This document shows, one piece after another, positions 30,725 to 40,181 of a stretch of 64,000 nt of DNA (its first letter is position 1; the number at the start of each line of letters is the position of its first letter). The notes under the pieces were generated by a model. The model ran no database searches and had not been told where the DNA came from. It was given only the letters and a program-made list of their open reading frames with translations. This stretch comes from Tritrichomonas musculus (Eukaryota > Parabasalia > Tritrichomonadida > Tritrichomonadidae). The stretch is from contig JAPFFF010000003.1 in assembly GCA_039105265.1 (NCBI GenBank), positions 2,170,001 to 2,234,000 on the forward strand. Direction: 5' to 3'. Both the position numbers and the translations under genes were made by a program.

Positions 30725-31098
30725 CAAATAATATCAAAAATGTATCAACGATAAATTTTAAACAACCAATTACTAAGCGTTATTTCCATACACAAGATAA
30801 AGAATTTGTTCTTCCAAGTGAATTCGTTTCAAGTAAAAATAAGAAATTTATTGTTGTACAGTATGTTGGAGCAATTGTTAAGGATACTCTTGTTGGAGAT
30901 TTGATGGTACACTCTGATATTGTACAACAAGATGGTTATTGTGATTGTTTCATTATGTTAGCAAACAGACGTCAAACTAAATATCGAAAATATGAATTCC
31001 TTGGTCATGAACGTAATTTTAAAATTTGGTTCACAGATTTATATGGGAACTCAATTGAACCATCTGCTTTTGTAATGAGTTGCCTATTAATCTTTTAA
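30718..31098 (+). CDS. Putative minor capsid (penton-like) protein, 126 aa
   Basis: The start ATG overlaps the end of the integrase region by a few bases. The sequence is strand-rich with DLMVHSDIVQ, YCDCFIMLANR and a conserved-looking end NFKIWFTDLYGNSIEPSAFVMSCLLIF. A short single-domain beta protein with such a C-terminal strand pair beside the capsid and integrase genes fits a Polinton minor capsid protein. The family is inferred from pattern and position only. Confidence 0.55.
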   Translation: MLTNNIKNVSTINFKQPITKRYFHTQDKEFVLPSEFVSSKNKKFIVVQYVGAIVKDTLVGDLMVHSDIVQQDGYCDCFIMLANRRQTKYRKYEFLGHERNFKIWFTDLYGNSIEPSAFVMSCLLIF

Positions 31099-31111
31099 AT
31101 AGGTTTTTTTG

Positions 31112-31186
31112 TTTGCCAGGCACCGAACATTTCATGTCCCAGTCTCAGGCAATCCTTCGGATTGACTTCGCGACAACGTAGTTGTT
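31112..31186. other. Hairpin cluster between two plus-strand genes
   Basis: AATCC-TTC-GGATT (31151-31163) and CAAC-GTA-GTTG (31174-31184), with the words CAGGCAC and CTCAGGC that also accompany the hairpins near 23990 and 26880. Confidence 0.65.
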
Positions 31187-31228
31187 GAATAGCCATTTAG
31201 GCCTTATTATTTTTGTTCCAAATGAAAA

Positions 31229-32419
31229 ATGATACGTAAAACAAAGGATAAAAATAAAGAAGTATTAACAGCAGAACAAGAATCTAATTTAATTGATAAG
31301 GATGCAATTATTCTAGATAGAACTCACACATTATATTCATATATTGATAAAAAAGATAAGAAAGTTTACTTCTATTTGAGTAGTAATTATCAAGATTTAT
31401 TTGTTTTTATGGAAGGTGATAATATATTGTTAAATTTACCTAAGAAAGTTGATATGAATACAAAAATGAACATCTTAGATAATAAACGTCCTTATTTAAA
31501 AAGAAAATTTGTCATTTCTATTGAAATTGGTTCCAAAATTGGAAATACAGATATTAAATTTGTTGAAAGATGGTTTGATGAACTAAATAAATCATATATT
31601 GTATTAATGGAAGATTGTGGATATAAATATGCTATTAAAGAAACAAATAATTTCTGTTTTGAATTAGATTCCGAAGGAGATGTAAATAGAAAAATCAAAC
31701 CACTTCCGTTGCACATATTTCTTTGTTTCAAACCTGAAACTTTTATGAATGAATGGAATCGTGTTGAATTACGAAATTTGGATGAGGAAGCTGATTTAAA
31801 AAAATTTAAATATGAATTTCAAAATTGGCATTACCATTTTCCTGTTATTAATGTATTTAAATCTAATTATGTAAGTCCATTATTAAAAGTCCATTTTAAT
31901 GAAACTCCTGAAAGCCTTGAACCATTAATGGATATTTCAGAAAATGATAATGATGGTAAATATGAAACAAGTAATGTCGATATCAATAATAAATATGATT
32001 ATGATGAAATAAGACCTAAAAAAATAAATCCTCCAGTTCCATCTATGTTACGGGATTTGGAAACCGAGCAAAGCTCTACCGAAAATGAGAGTACGACTAC
32101 AATGAAACCAGATGTTGAGACATTACCGAGCTCTATTTTCAGCAATGTATCGACCTCAAATACATGGATGAAACCTCAAAGCTCTGTACAACAAAATCCT
32201 AATAACTTTAGTCCAATGAATTACTTTCAACCCACAACATTTAATATGCCAACAGGTACTAATTTTAATTTTAATACAGAGCCAAAAAAATCATCTTTAA
32301 CCAGTGAAACAAATAATACAACCAATGGAAACTTACCAAAGATTAATGAGAGTAAGTCAGAAAACAAACCAAAAACACATATATCAACTTTCAGATTACC
32401 AAAAAATAAAACAGATTAA
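31229..32419 (+). CDS. Unknown 396-aa element protein with Ser/Thr/Asn-rich tail
   Basis: It starts at ATG 31229. Residues 1-215 look folded, with alternating strands and helices (YFYLSSNYQDLFVF, KRKFVISIEIGSKIG, LPLHIFLCFKP). From about 225 to the end the protein is disordered and rich in Ser, Thr, Asn and Pro, with three spaced copies of an SS-containing linker. The 3' end overlaps the convergent large gene by 24 bases. No family is recognised and no catalytic motif is visible. Confidence 0.7.
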   Translation: MIRKTKDKNKEVLTAEQESNLIDKDAIILDRTHTLYSYIDKKDKKVYFYLSSNYQDLFVFMEGDNILLNLPKKVDMNTKMNILDNKRPYLKRKFVISIEIGSKIGNTDIKFVERWFDELNKSYIVLMEDCGYKYAIKETNNFCFELDSEGDVNRKIKPLPLHIFLCFKPETFMNEWNRVELRNLDEEADLKKFKYEFQNWHYHFPVINVFKSNYVSPLLKVHFNETPESLEPLMDISENDNDGKYETSNVDINNKYDYDEIRPKKINPPVPSMLRDLETEQSSTENESTTTMKPDVETLPSSIFSNVSTSNTWMKPQSSVQQNPNNFSPMNYFQPTTFNMPTGTNFNFNTEPKKSSLTSETNNTTNGNLPKINESKSENKPKTHISTFRLPKNKTD

Positions 32420-34922
32420 ATATTTTTTATATTCTTCAGCTTCAGAATCATCATCGGATTCAACTTCAACTTTAGCTAGTTTTTCATCAGTTCTTGATTT
32501 AATATATGTTTTGTCACGATAATTATCATACATTGATTTATACAAATTTTTAACTTCAATGTAATTTCCGCCAACTTTCAAATTAATATGTTTATCAATA
32601 TTTGAACCAAAGTGTTCTCGTAATTGTTTCTTTTCTTCTTTAGTTACTTTATTTTCCAATATTCCCCGTGCTAATTGTGTAAATTGTTCTTTCTTTGATT
32701 CTGTATATCCAAGTCCAACGTTAGCTATTAGTTCAATTGTTTGAGTTAATATTTCTCCTAATCGTTCTGATATTTCAGCTTCACCATTTATTTCACCGCC
32801 AATTGGGATAACATCTTTCATATTAGTATTATAATCTTCTTGAATCATAAGACCTAATTCAGAATTTACTGCTTTTGATTGTACTTTTTTATATTTAACC
32901 CATTCATTCCAATTATTACATTTATGTGATTTCATTACTTTCAATTCATATTGTAAAATAAATACAGCAGTACATATTTTTAAGTAACTGAATAAACACT
33001 TCAATGGTTCCAAAAATTGATAATCTACACTTTCTCCATCAATTACAACTTCTCCTCCAAACATATTATAGAGTGCTAATTGCCATATTTTTGAAAAGAT
33101 TGAACTCCATAATCCTCTTGCATTAAGTTTGGTGCTGACTTTGGGTTTAGATAAACCAACCTTCTGATAAGCATTAACTGCTTTAATGAAATCTCCATCA
33201 TATTTAACATCGATTTTACCAGCATCCCATTGTTTTTGTTTATAATTCCATGTTTTAGTAGTACCAGTAAGATTTTTCATCCATACTTCAAATGGTTCTA
33301 TTTTTTTATTTTGTTCTGCAGCTTTAATGCGTTCGGTTTGCCATAATTTCTTATAGGGGTCTGCTTTAACAAGACGGAATCCATTAATTATAACAGGTTT
33401 ACCACGAGTGTCAACAATAACGATGTCCTCTACTTTGTCGCCATTTAAGTCACAAATTGGATTACCAAGAGGGTCTTTAGTGTCTCTCCTTGCAGGAATT
33501 AATCGATATAATGGATATCCATTTTTATCAAATTTCTTCTTACAATAGGCTTCTGCGCCATCTCTTGTAGCACATTTTGGAGAGAATTTAATACGATAAT
33601 TACCATTAATAAGAATATCAAATAATTCCCCTCGGAATTTACTAACATCAATACTTTGTTTATTTTCGAAAATGTATAAGTCATTTAAACGTTTTTGTGA
33701 AGCTTCAAATGTTTTACCAGCACGTTTACCAGTTGGGACAGACTGCATATAATTGCTTTTAAATTCATCAGTATCGATTGGAGATACTCCTTCTGGTGCT
33801 GCAATATCAACATTAAATAAATTTTCGTAGTTTTCAGAACTAAGTACGGGTTTTTTAGATGGTGATTTAAATACAGGCTTTGACATTGATTTAGGAATGG
33901 AAAAATATTCATTATCAACATTATTATCGTCAGAACTTTGTGAATCACTATTCATGTTATAAAATATTTCTCGGTCACCATTTTCTATAATATACTTTAT
34001 TAATTGTTTGAGCTTCTTTTTGTTTTTAGGCTCAGTTGTTTCTTCAAATATGTTTGTTTCACGTATTGCATCATGTAATTGTAATACAAGTTTTTTTACT
34101 CTGATGTCAGAATCATCTTTGGGATTTATAGCTCGATTATAATAACCATAAAGGTTTTCAGCAGTAAATTCATCGTTTAATAACCCAAATTTCTTAAGTT
34201 GATTAGCATCAATTGTAGAAGATTTATTGTAAGCATCTAATAATTGTTGACCTTCTTGATTAGATTCTGCTATCTTTCTCATTGTTTCAATATTGGTTTT
34301 CCTTCTAATATTCTCAAATTGCAATAGGTTATTTATATTATCTGATACCTCATTGTTTTTATGTGAGTCTATATTATTTGTCAATGATTTGACAAGTGAT
34401 TGAATCTGTGCGGTATCTTTTTTATTGAATACTGAATACTTCTCTGAGTCATCAGCAATACGATAAAATAATTGTAAAGCATTAATATGATTACTATCAA
34501 GTATAACTAAATCATTAAGTGATTCAATATCTTTATTAATTCGATTTCTGAAATAATGGTCTGCTAAATCGGGCTCCTCCTCCTCTTCAACTTGTGGAAT
34601 GGAAAAAGGTTTTTCTTTATTTTTCAGATAGTTGGTTAAATCAATAAAGTAATTCGCTTTTGAATCAAGTATTTTAGCTAATTCATTTTTTTTGTCTTGA
34701 AGTTCCTTTAGGCTTTGCGTTATATTTATCAAGCATATCTTTTAAATTTGTTTTTACATCTTTGACATAGTTACGAGGATTCTTAAGATACTCAATAATA
34801 TTACCAATAATTGTTGTTATTTGTGTTAACTTACTATTTTGGAACATGAATACGAGCATATCTTGATAGTCCCTTTTTTTTACTTCGTTTAGTATGAAAT
34901 CTTCGTTTATGTTTGTTATCAT
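32396..34922 (-). CDS. Large structural-type element protein region (about 780 aa in the main frame)
   Basis: The main open frame begins near 34732 but has no ATG there; the nearest upstream ATG (34922) lies in a short neighbouring frame, so I give the whole region and regard it as broken in about one place. The N-terminal half is helical and charged. The middle carries DLNGDKVEDIVIVDTRGKPVI, reminiscent of a calcium-binding dockerin-like or EF-type loop, then a compact domain with several tryptophans (LGLWSSIFSKIWQLALYNMFGG-like). A long C-terminal helical part ends the frame. I recall similar large proteins in trichomonad Mavericks but cannot name a function. Confidence 0.6.
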
Positions 34923-34936
34923 TTATTATTCCCAAA

Positions 34937-37594
34937 ATGTTCACGATAGAACAAGCGGGTACTATAAAAAAAGTAAATACAATTGATGAATTGATAATAG
35001 AATATATCAAGAAATATTCCTGCCAATGCAATAACGGAAATAATTTAGGGTCAAGCTTGAATACTGAGGAATTGAAAGAATTATTAAAACCATATGCGAA
35101 AACAACTGATTTATTCGATTATTTGAAAACAGAGGAATTCAATAAAGAATTATTAAAGTATGCTAGTAGTGAAGAAATTGAAAACGCTGTTAATACATTA
35201 CGTGATTACGTTGTTAACAACTTTGCATTATCAACTGACATACCTGAAATACCTACAGATTTGGTTAATGAATCTGCTTTGACAACTGCTTTGGAACCAT
35301 ATGTGAAGCTTACGAACTTAAGTGAGTACACGAAGACTCAGGACTTGCCAGATATGACATTGTATGCAAAAAAAGAAGACATTCCAGAACCAGTTGATTT
35401 ATCAAATTATGCTTTGACAACAGATATGACCCTTGCTATTGAGCAAGTGAAAAGCGATATCCCAGAGATTATTGAGGGGCAAACAACAATTCAATTTGAA
35501 ATCGTCAATAATACAATTCCTGATTTAGATTACAACACATATCATGAACTGATTGAGCAATATGGGTTGGATATTGTATCATCAGACAGTTACTATACGG
35601 CCCATTATGTTCACGCAGACTATTCGTACAATGACGATGATGATAATCAACCTTCTCAGATACTGCGTATCGACGGAAGTAGTTCTGGTCTTTGGATACT
35701 GTATCACAGCCATGAATTAATCAATCCAGGAACTGGTGATACACCAGAAATATTATCATGTTCAATAACCAAAACTATCGAACCAACAGACAAAAACGCT
35801 TATTCGGCTAGATATGTGTCGAACACTTATGCATTGAAGAGCGATATCCCAGAACCTGTCGATTTGACACCATATTATTCTAGTGCACAAGCTGATGAGA
35901 AGTTTGTTGATGAAGATGAATTGGCTTATGAATTAGATAAGTATGCATTGAAAACAGATATACCAACAATTCCATCTGATTTGGTTAATGAATCTGCATT
36001 GAGTACTGCATTATACGGAACTGAATTGAATATTGAATATCCGAATCCCGTTCGTGATTATATATTTGTAAAACCATACTTACCAGAAACCGATATACAT
36101 GTGATATTTGATGTTAATTGGGGTTCTAACAAGGATTACATTAACAATATTCAACATTTTGATTTGATATTCAAGCCTTATGAAAAATATATGAGAGGGT
36201 ATAGAATGATGTTAGATAATGGATTATCTATTGTATGGTATGACCGTGGCGAATTTATGGTGTGTAATTCAAGTGGCAATACTCAATGGTTAATCAACGT
36301 CATTAAAGCACAAATCGAATCACCATTTATTAAAACTGCAAATGTTGTTGATGAAAATCCAGAACAAATCACAATTCAATGTACACAGAATGAAAGTGGT
36401 TGTGTAGTTCCTGATGATGATATAAGAAGAGTATTCACAACCAAAAATATTATCGTCAAATTCAAACGAAATGCTGATGATGCATCATATGAAGAAGTTG
36501 AATACGAATACAGTTTATATAAAAGTTTGAATATGATTTACAAATCAACAAGCAATGAATTAATAAATATTAATTATAATACCCATATCGTTTCATTGAG
36601 AGCTGAGGACGATACACTGACTAATATATATGATGCATCTATCACATTAATCAGCAGCCAACCTGTGAGCGATGATATGATTACTTCGGTGAAATATGTG
36701 AATGATAACTTTGCTCTGAAGTCAAACGTCATAACAGAAGAACAACTAATAAAAAAATGTGCTATTGATTGCGGACCGATTACAGAGGGCGGTGAAATAT
36801 CAATTCATTATCTAAAACTTGAAGGTAATGTGATTAAACTGGAATATATAGTAGGTGATTATGCGCTATGTTTGGAAATAAGAATATTATTCTATGATAC
36901 AACTGGAAATCCTCACAACATTGTTCTTGTATTACATCAAAGAACTGTGTATTTCGACAATTTCAAATTCCCACTATATTATGAAGACACTGTTGATATA
37001 TCATCAGGAAGACCCCTGACATATAATTTCCCAATAGGTGGATATCCCTGGACAGTTACTCAGGAATTATTAGATTCTAAACAAATATATTCAAGATGCA
37101 TCATGTCCCGAGGTTATTTAGCAAAATATAAGGGTGTGATGTACGGTACATCAAACACAACCATCACTCATTACTCCCCAATCGAGTCATCGGTTAACAC
37201 CATCACCGATTTCATTATTGGAACTCCAGTATATATGACTGGTAAGGTTTATAAATATGTTGGTGATACTTGGGTACTTTCAACTGTGAATGATACTACA
37301 GATTGTATTTGCAGTGTCAAAACTACTGGTTCATGGAAAGAATATGTTGGTATTTGTGTTAGAATTGATGATAAAAATAATGCTATAACATTTACTTCCC
37401 ATGGCGATTATCTTGTAAAAGTTGATGATTCATCTTGTTATGGTATTGGGGATGAAGTATTTATTGATAATGAAGATAATAAATTGAAGATTCTTAGTGG
37501 TGAAACTGCAATAACATCAAAGATTAAACGTATGACTGTTGGTATCATAACTGCAATAATAGATAATAAAACACTTGCATGCTTTAAGACATAA
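34937..37594 (+). CDS. Tail-fibre-like repeat protein (885 aa)
   Basis: It starts at ATG 34937 (MFTIEQAGTIKK), only 14 bases from the start codon of the divergent large gene. Residues about 40-370 contain spaced repeats of the type YALKTDIPEPVDLxxY and DLVNESALTTAL, the kind of short repeat found in trimeric phage tail fibres and adhesins. Strand-rich domains follow, and the last 130 residues (ITHYSPIESSVNT..., GDEVFIDNEDNKLKIL) look like a compact C-terminal knob. A surface attachment role is inferred. It is unrelated by eye to the giant proteins of element A, although it occupies a similar niche. Confidence 0.7.
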   Translation: MFTIEQAGTIKKVNTIDELIIEYIKKYSCQCNNGNNLGSSLNTEELKELLKPYAKTTDLFDYLKTEEFNKELLKYASSEEIENAVNTLRDYVVNNFALSTDIPEIPTDLVNESALTTALEPYVKLTNLSEYTKTQDLPDMTLYAKKEDIPEPVDLSNYALTTDMTLAIEQVKSDIPEIIEGQTTIQFEIVNNTIPDLDYNTYHELIEQYGLDIVSSDSYYTAHYVHADYSYNDDDDNQPSQILRIDGSSSGLWILYHSHELINPGTGDTPEILSCSITKTIEPTDKNAYSARYVSNTYALKSDIPEPVDLTPYYSSAQADEKFVDEDELAYELDKYALKTDIPTIPSDLVNESALSTALYGTELNIEYPNPVRDYIFVKPYLPETDIHVIFDVNWGSNKDYINNIQHFDLIFKPYEKYMRGYRMMLDNGLSIVWYDRGEFMVCNSSGNTQWLINVIKAQIESPFIKTANVVDENPEQITIQCTQNESGCVVPDDDIRRVFTTKNIIVKFKRNADDASYEEVEYEYSLYKSLNMIYKSTSNELININYNTHIVSLRAEDDTLTNIYDASITLISSQPVSDDMITSVKYVNDNFALKSNVITEEQLIKKCAIDCGPITEGGEISIHYLKLEGNVIKLEYIVGDYALCLEIRILFYDTTGNPHNIVLVLHQRTVYFDNFKFPLYYEDTVDISSGRPLTYNFPIGGYPWTVTQELLDSKQIYSRCIMSRGYLAKYKGVMYGTSNTTITHYSPIESSVNTITDFIIGTPVYMTGKVYKYVGDTWVLSTVNDTTDCICSVKTTGSWKEYVGICVRIDDKNNAITFTSHGDYLVKVDDSSCYGIGDEVFIDNEDNKLKILSGETAITSKIKRMTVGIITAIIDNKTLACFKT

Positions 37595-37619
37595 ATAGTA
37601 TAAAAAAATTTTTTTTAGC

Positions 37620-38048
37620 TTAATTGTTGGATGAGATTATTTGAATCAGTTTTCCCGTCATATATAACGATAAATTGATATTTAATTGTTCACGAATTAG
37701 ATTCTGAAGGAATTGAATTCGATTAGACCTTGGTTGATTCATAATTGTTTCTTTATGGTCAGAAGCAAATTGAAGAACTTGGTCTCTCTGTTCATCATTA
37801 AGGAATTTGGATTTGTTTAATGGAAATGAGCGATTTGTTCTTCTTCGTATAGGATTTAATTCATTTGATTGTTCAGTTGATTCAGTTGATTCAGTTGATT
37901 CAGTTGATTCAGTTGATGGTTCGACACTTTGTGCCTCAGATTCAGTTGGTTGTTCAATTTGTGTTTCATTTGATATATTATTTAATTGTTCGAATTCGGT
38001 TTTCAAAATAAGTAATTCAGAAATGATATGGTCGATGCGTTGTTGCAT
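37620..38048 (-). CDS. Unknown 142-aa protein with STE repeats
   Basis: It starts at ATG 38048. An N-terminal coiled coil (about 1-30) is followed by an acidic linker with five SVE/STE-type tripeptide repeats (DNA: repeated TTGATTCAG). A basic C-terminal domain of about 75 residues (RRRTNRSFPLNKSKFL...) has a helical pattern. It lies next to the right terminal repeat and is the last gene of Polinton B. The function is unknown; DNA binding or packaging is possible. Confidence 0.6.
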   Translation of the reverse strand: MQQRIDHIISELLILKTEFEQLNNISNETQIEQPTESEAQSVEPSTESTESTESTESTEQSNELNPIRRRTNRSFPLNKSKFLNDEQRDQVLQFASDHKETIMNQPRSNRIQFLQNLIREQLNINLSLYMTGKLIQIISSNN

Positions 38049-38086
38049 TTTTAAATAAGATAAAAAAAAACAAATTCTTAATTTAA

Positions 38087-38350
38087 AATTTTATAACTTG
38101 TTCTCAGATTCATTCTGGAGCCCTTATTTAAATTTTAAATCCCGAATTAACTTTGAAATAAATTTTAAAATGAGTGTTTAGCGCTTTATGACAGGCCTTG
38201 TTCTACAACAGATTATGGAGGCTAATTAAAATTTAAACCCTGTGGATAAGTTTTTCGTTAATTTTTAAAATGAGGTTTTGAGCTTGGTTCCTGGTATTGG
38301 GAGACCTAGAAAAATTATTCGACCACCAATACGAACATACATATACTACT
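38087..38350. repeat. Right terminal inverted repeat of Polinton B
   Basis: Complement of 15855-16153 with two substitutions, and without the hairpin-bearing insert. The outermost bases read CATATACTACT. Confidence 0.92.
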
Positions 38351-38356
38351 TGCGTT
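38351..38356. repeat. 6-bp target site duplication of Polinton B, right copy
   Basis: TGCGTT, identical to 15849-15854. It falls on a Thr-Gln codon pair of the MULE transposase in the same phase on both sides. Confidence 0.9.
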
Positions 38357-38523
38357 AGTTTTAAACAAATATAATCTTTCGTAATTGCATCAATCAAATC
38401 AATTACTGTAACAAGATCGAAGTTTTCTTTTCCAATTGGTATTATTTCGATGAATTTTTCTCTTGTTAAGCTTGCGAAGTCGTCAAAAGTAATATTAACA
38501 TATTTTCCTCGATATTTTAGCAT
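38351..38523 (-). pseudogene. MULE transposase, N-terminal part (about 57 residues)
   Basis: From ATG 38523 the frame reads MLKYRGKYVNITFDDF... up to LKLTQ at the Polinton target duplication. The main part of the gene resumes at 15854 in the same phase. The coding lengths on the two sides (173 and 2122 bases, counting the duplicated six bases once) add up to exactly 765 codons including the stop. The frame physically reads on into the Polinton terminal repeat, giving a short chimeric open frame that I do not regard as a gene. Confidence 0.8.
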
Positions 38524-38579
38524 TTTCGAAAAATGACCGTTTATTATTAATTTTGGCAAAAAGCTGTTTTTTCATAGTT

Positions 38580-40172
38580 AATTGCCGCTAATCTTAGCAA
38601 AGTTCAAAATCAAATGTTGGCAAGAAGCTGATAAATTAATGAAAAGCAACAAATTTTTTGAATAAAAAAGATATTTGAAAAATGTTTTTTTATTTTTATT
38701 TTAAAAAGTGACATTTATAAATAAATTTATATGTAAAACAAAAAAGCATGATCTGAGTTTGAGTGCGGAATATAAAGGTTGCAGAAATGATAATTATTGG
38801 TTTCTGCATTGCAAACATCAGAAGCTCCAATTCCACTAATACTTGTTCTGAATGCAAGTAAATTGGATCGAGCTTGATTGGAGAAGCTGACGAGTGCGGA
38901 ATATAAAGGTTGCAGAAATGATAATTATTGGTTTCTGCATTGCAAACATCAGAAGCTCCAATTCCACTAATACTTGTTCTGAATGCAAGTAAATTGGATC
39001 GAGCTTGATTGGAGAAGCTGACGAGTGCGGAATATAAAGGTTGCAGAAATGATAATTATTGGTTTCTGCATTGCAAACATCAGAAGCTCCAATTCCACTA
39101 ATACTTGTTCTGAATGCAAGTAAATTGGATCGAGCTTGATTGGAGAAGCTGACGAGTGCGGAATATAAAGGTTGCAGAAATGATAATTATTGGTTTCTGC
39201 ATTGCAAACATCAGAAGCTCCAATTCCACTAATACTTGTTCTGAATGCAAGTAAATTGGATCGAGCTTGATTGGAGAAGCTGACGAGTGCGGAATATAAA
39301 GGTTGCAGAAATGATAATTATTGGTTTCTGCATTGCAAACATCAGAAGCTCCAATTCCACTAATACTTGTTCTGAATGCAAGTAAATTGGATCGAGCTTG
39401 ATTGGAGAAGCTGACGAGTGCGGAATATAAAGGTTGCAGAAATGATAATTATTGGTTTCTGCATTGCAAACATCAGAAGCTCCAATTCCACTAATACTTG
39501 TTCTGAATGCAAGTAAGTTGGATCGAGCTTGATTGGAGAAGCTGACGAGTGCGGAATATAAAGGTTGCAGAAATGATAATTATTGGTTTCTGCATTGCAA
39601 ACATCAGAAGCTCCAATTCCACTAATACTTGTTCTGAATGCAAGTAAGTTGGATCGAGCTTGATTGGAGAAGCTGACGAGTGCGGAATATAAAGGTTGCA
39701 GAAATGATAATTATTGGTTTCTGCATTGCAAACATCAGAAGCTCCAATTCCACTAATACTTGTTCTGAATGCAAGTAAATTGGATCGAGCTTGATTGGAG
39801 AAGCTGACGAGTGCGGAATATAAAGGTTGCAGAAATGATAATTATTGGTTTCTGCATTGCAAACATCAGAAGCTCCAATTCCACTAATACTTGTTCTGAA
39901 TGCAAGTAAATTGGATCGAGCTTGATTGGAGAAGCTGATGAGTGCTCTTATTAAGATCAATAACAAAATGGCGCCGTTTTGATAAAACTTTATTATTTTT
40001 TTGGCTGCTTTAGATCGTTTTTGATAATACTCACAAAAAGCTTAATAAATTCTATTGGTTCTCAAATTATTTCAAACTTTTTGAGAGAATGGATATTTTA
40101 TTGAAAAAGTTTAAAAACCAGATAAACATTCAAAAAGTGAATCCGGAAAATAAAAGGAAATGTCCATTCGCC
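38580..40172. repeat. Right terminal inverted repeat of the MULE
   Basis: It begins with a copy of the last 85 or so bases of the transposase gene, runs through nine 131-bp units and ends with about 225 bases matching the left outer segment, finishing TGTCCATTCGCC. Confidence 0.9.
38761..39945. repeat. 131-bp minisatellite, 9 copies
   Basis: Units starting GAGTGCGGAATATAAAGG recur at 38761, 38892, 39023, 39154, 39285, 39416, 39547, 39678 and 39809, exactly 131 bases apart. Two adjacent units share the variant AAGTAAGTTGG. The left repeat has only four units, so the arrays changed in number after the ends were made. Confidence 0.97.
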
Positions 40173-40181
40173 TTTATTTAA
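40173..40181. repeat. 9-bp target site duplication of the MULE, right copy
   Basis: TTTATTTAA directly after the right end, identical to 12866-12874. Confidence 0.85.

Larger units (their letters stand above)
15855..38350. mobile_element. Polinton/Maverick B, nearly complete, inserted in the MULE transposase gene
   Basis: A 22.5-kb element with near-identical terminal inverted repeats starting AGTAGTATATGTATG and a 6-bp target duplication. Its gene set is the Polinton core: protein-primed polymerase, retroviral-type integrase, A32-type packaging ATPase, major capsid protein and a putative minor capsid protein. Added to these are KilA-N and HNH proteins, a fibre-like protein and several unknown proteins. 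I did not find an adenain-type protease by eye. Most genes are open; about three appear broken. The inverted repeats differ by two substitutions and one hairpin-bearing insert, so the element is young and younger than the MULE that holds it. Confidence 0.92.
12875..40172. mobile_element. MULE (Mutator-like) DNA transposon, interrupted by Polinton B
   Basis: The ends are GGCGAGTAGACATTTCC on the left and, inverted, GGCGAATGGACATTTCC on the right, flanked by a perfect 9-bp duplication TTTATTTAA. The terminal inverted repeats are long (about 0.94 and 1.6 kb) and nearly identical outside the minisatellite, so the insertion is recent. The only gene of its own is a minus-strand MULE transposase, which is split by Polinton B at 15855-38350. 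Without the Polinton the transposon would be about 4.8 kb. The right inverted repeat also copies about the last 85 bases of the transposase gene. Confidence 0.9.

Noticed and set aside
15855-38350. Retrovirus or LTR element, suggested by the integrase
   Set aside because: Ends are inverted, not direct, repeats; the polymerase is DNA-dependent family B and there is no reverse transcriptase; the gene set is that of a Polinton.
38233-38559. 108-aa open frame crossing the Polinton right end
   Set aside because: It is the MULE transposase N-terminus reading on into the Polinton terminal repeat; a junction artefact, not a gene.
38761-39945. CRISPR-like regular repeats
   Set aside because: Units are contiguous 131-bp tandem copies without unique spacers, in a eukaryotic transposon end.
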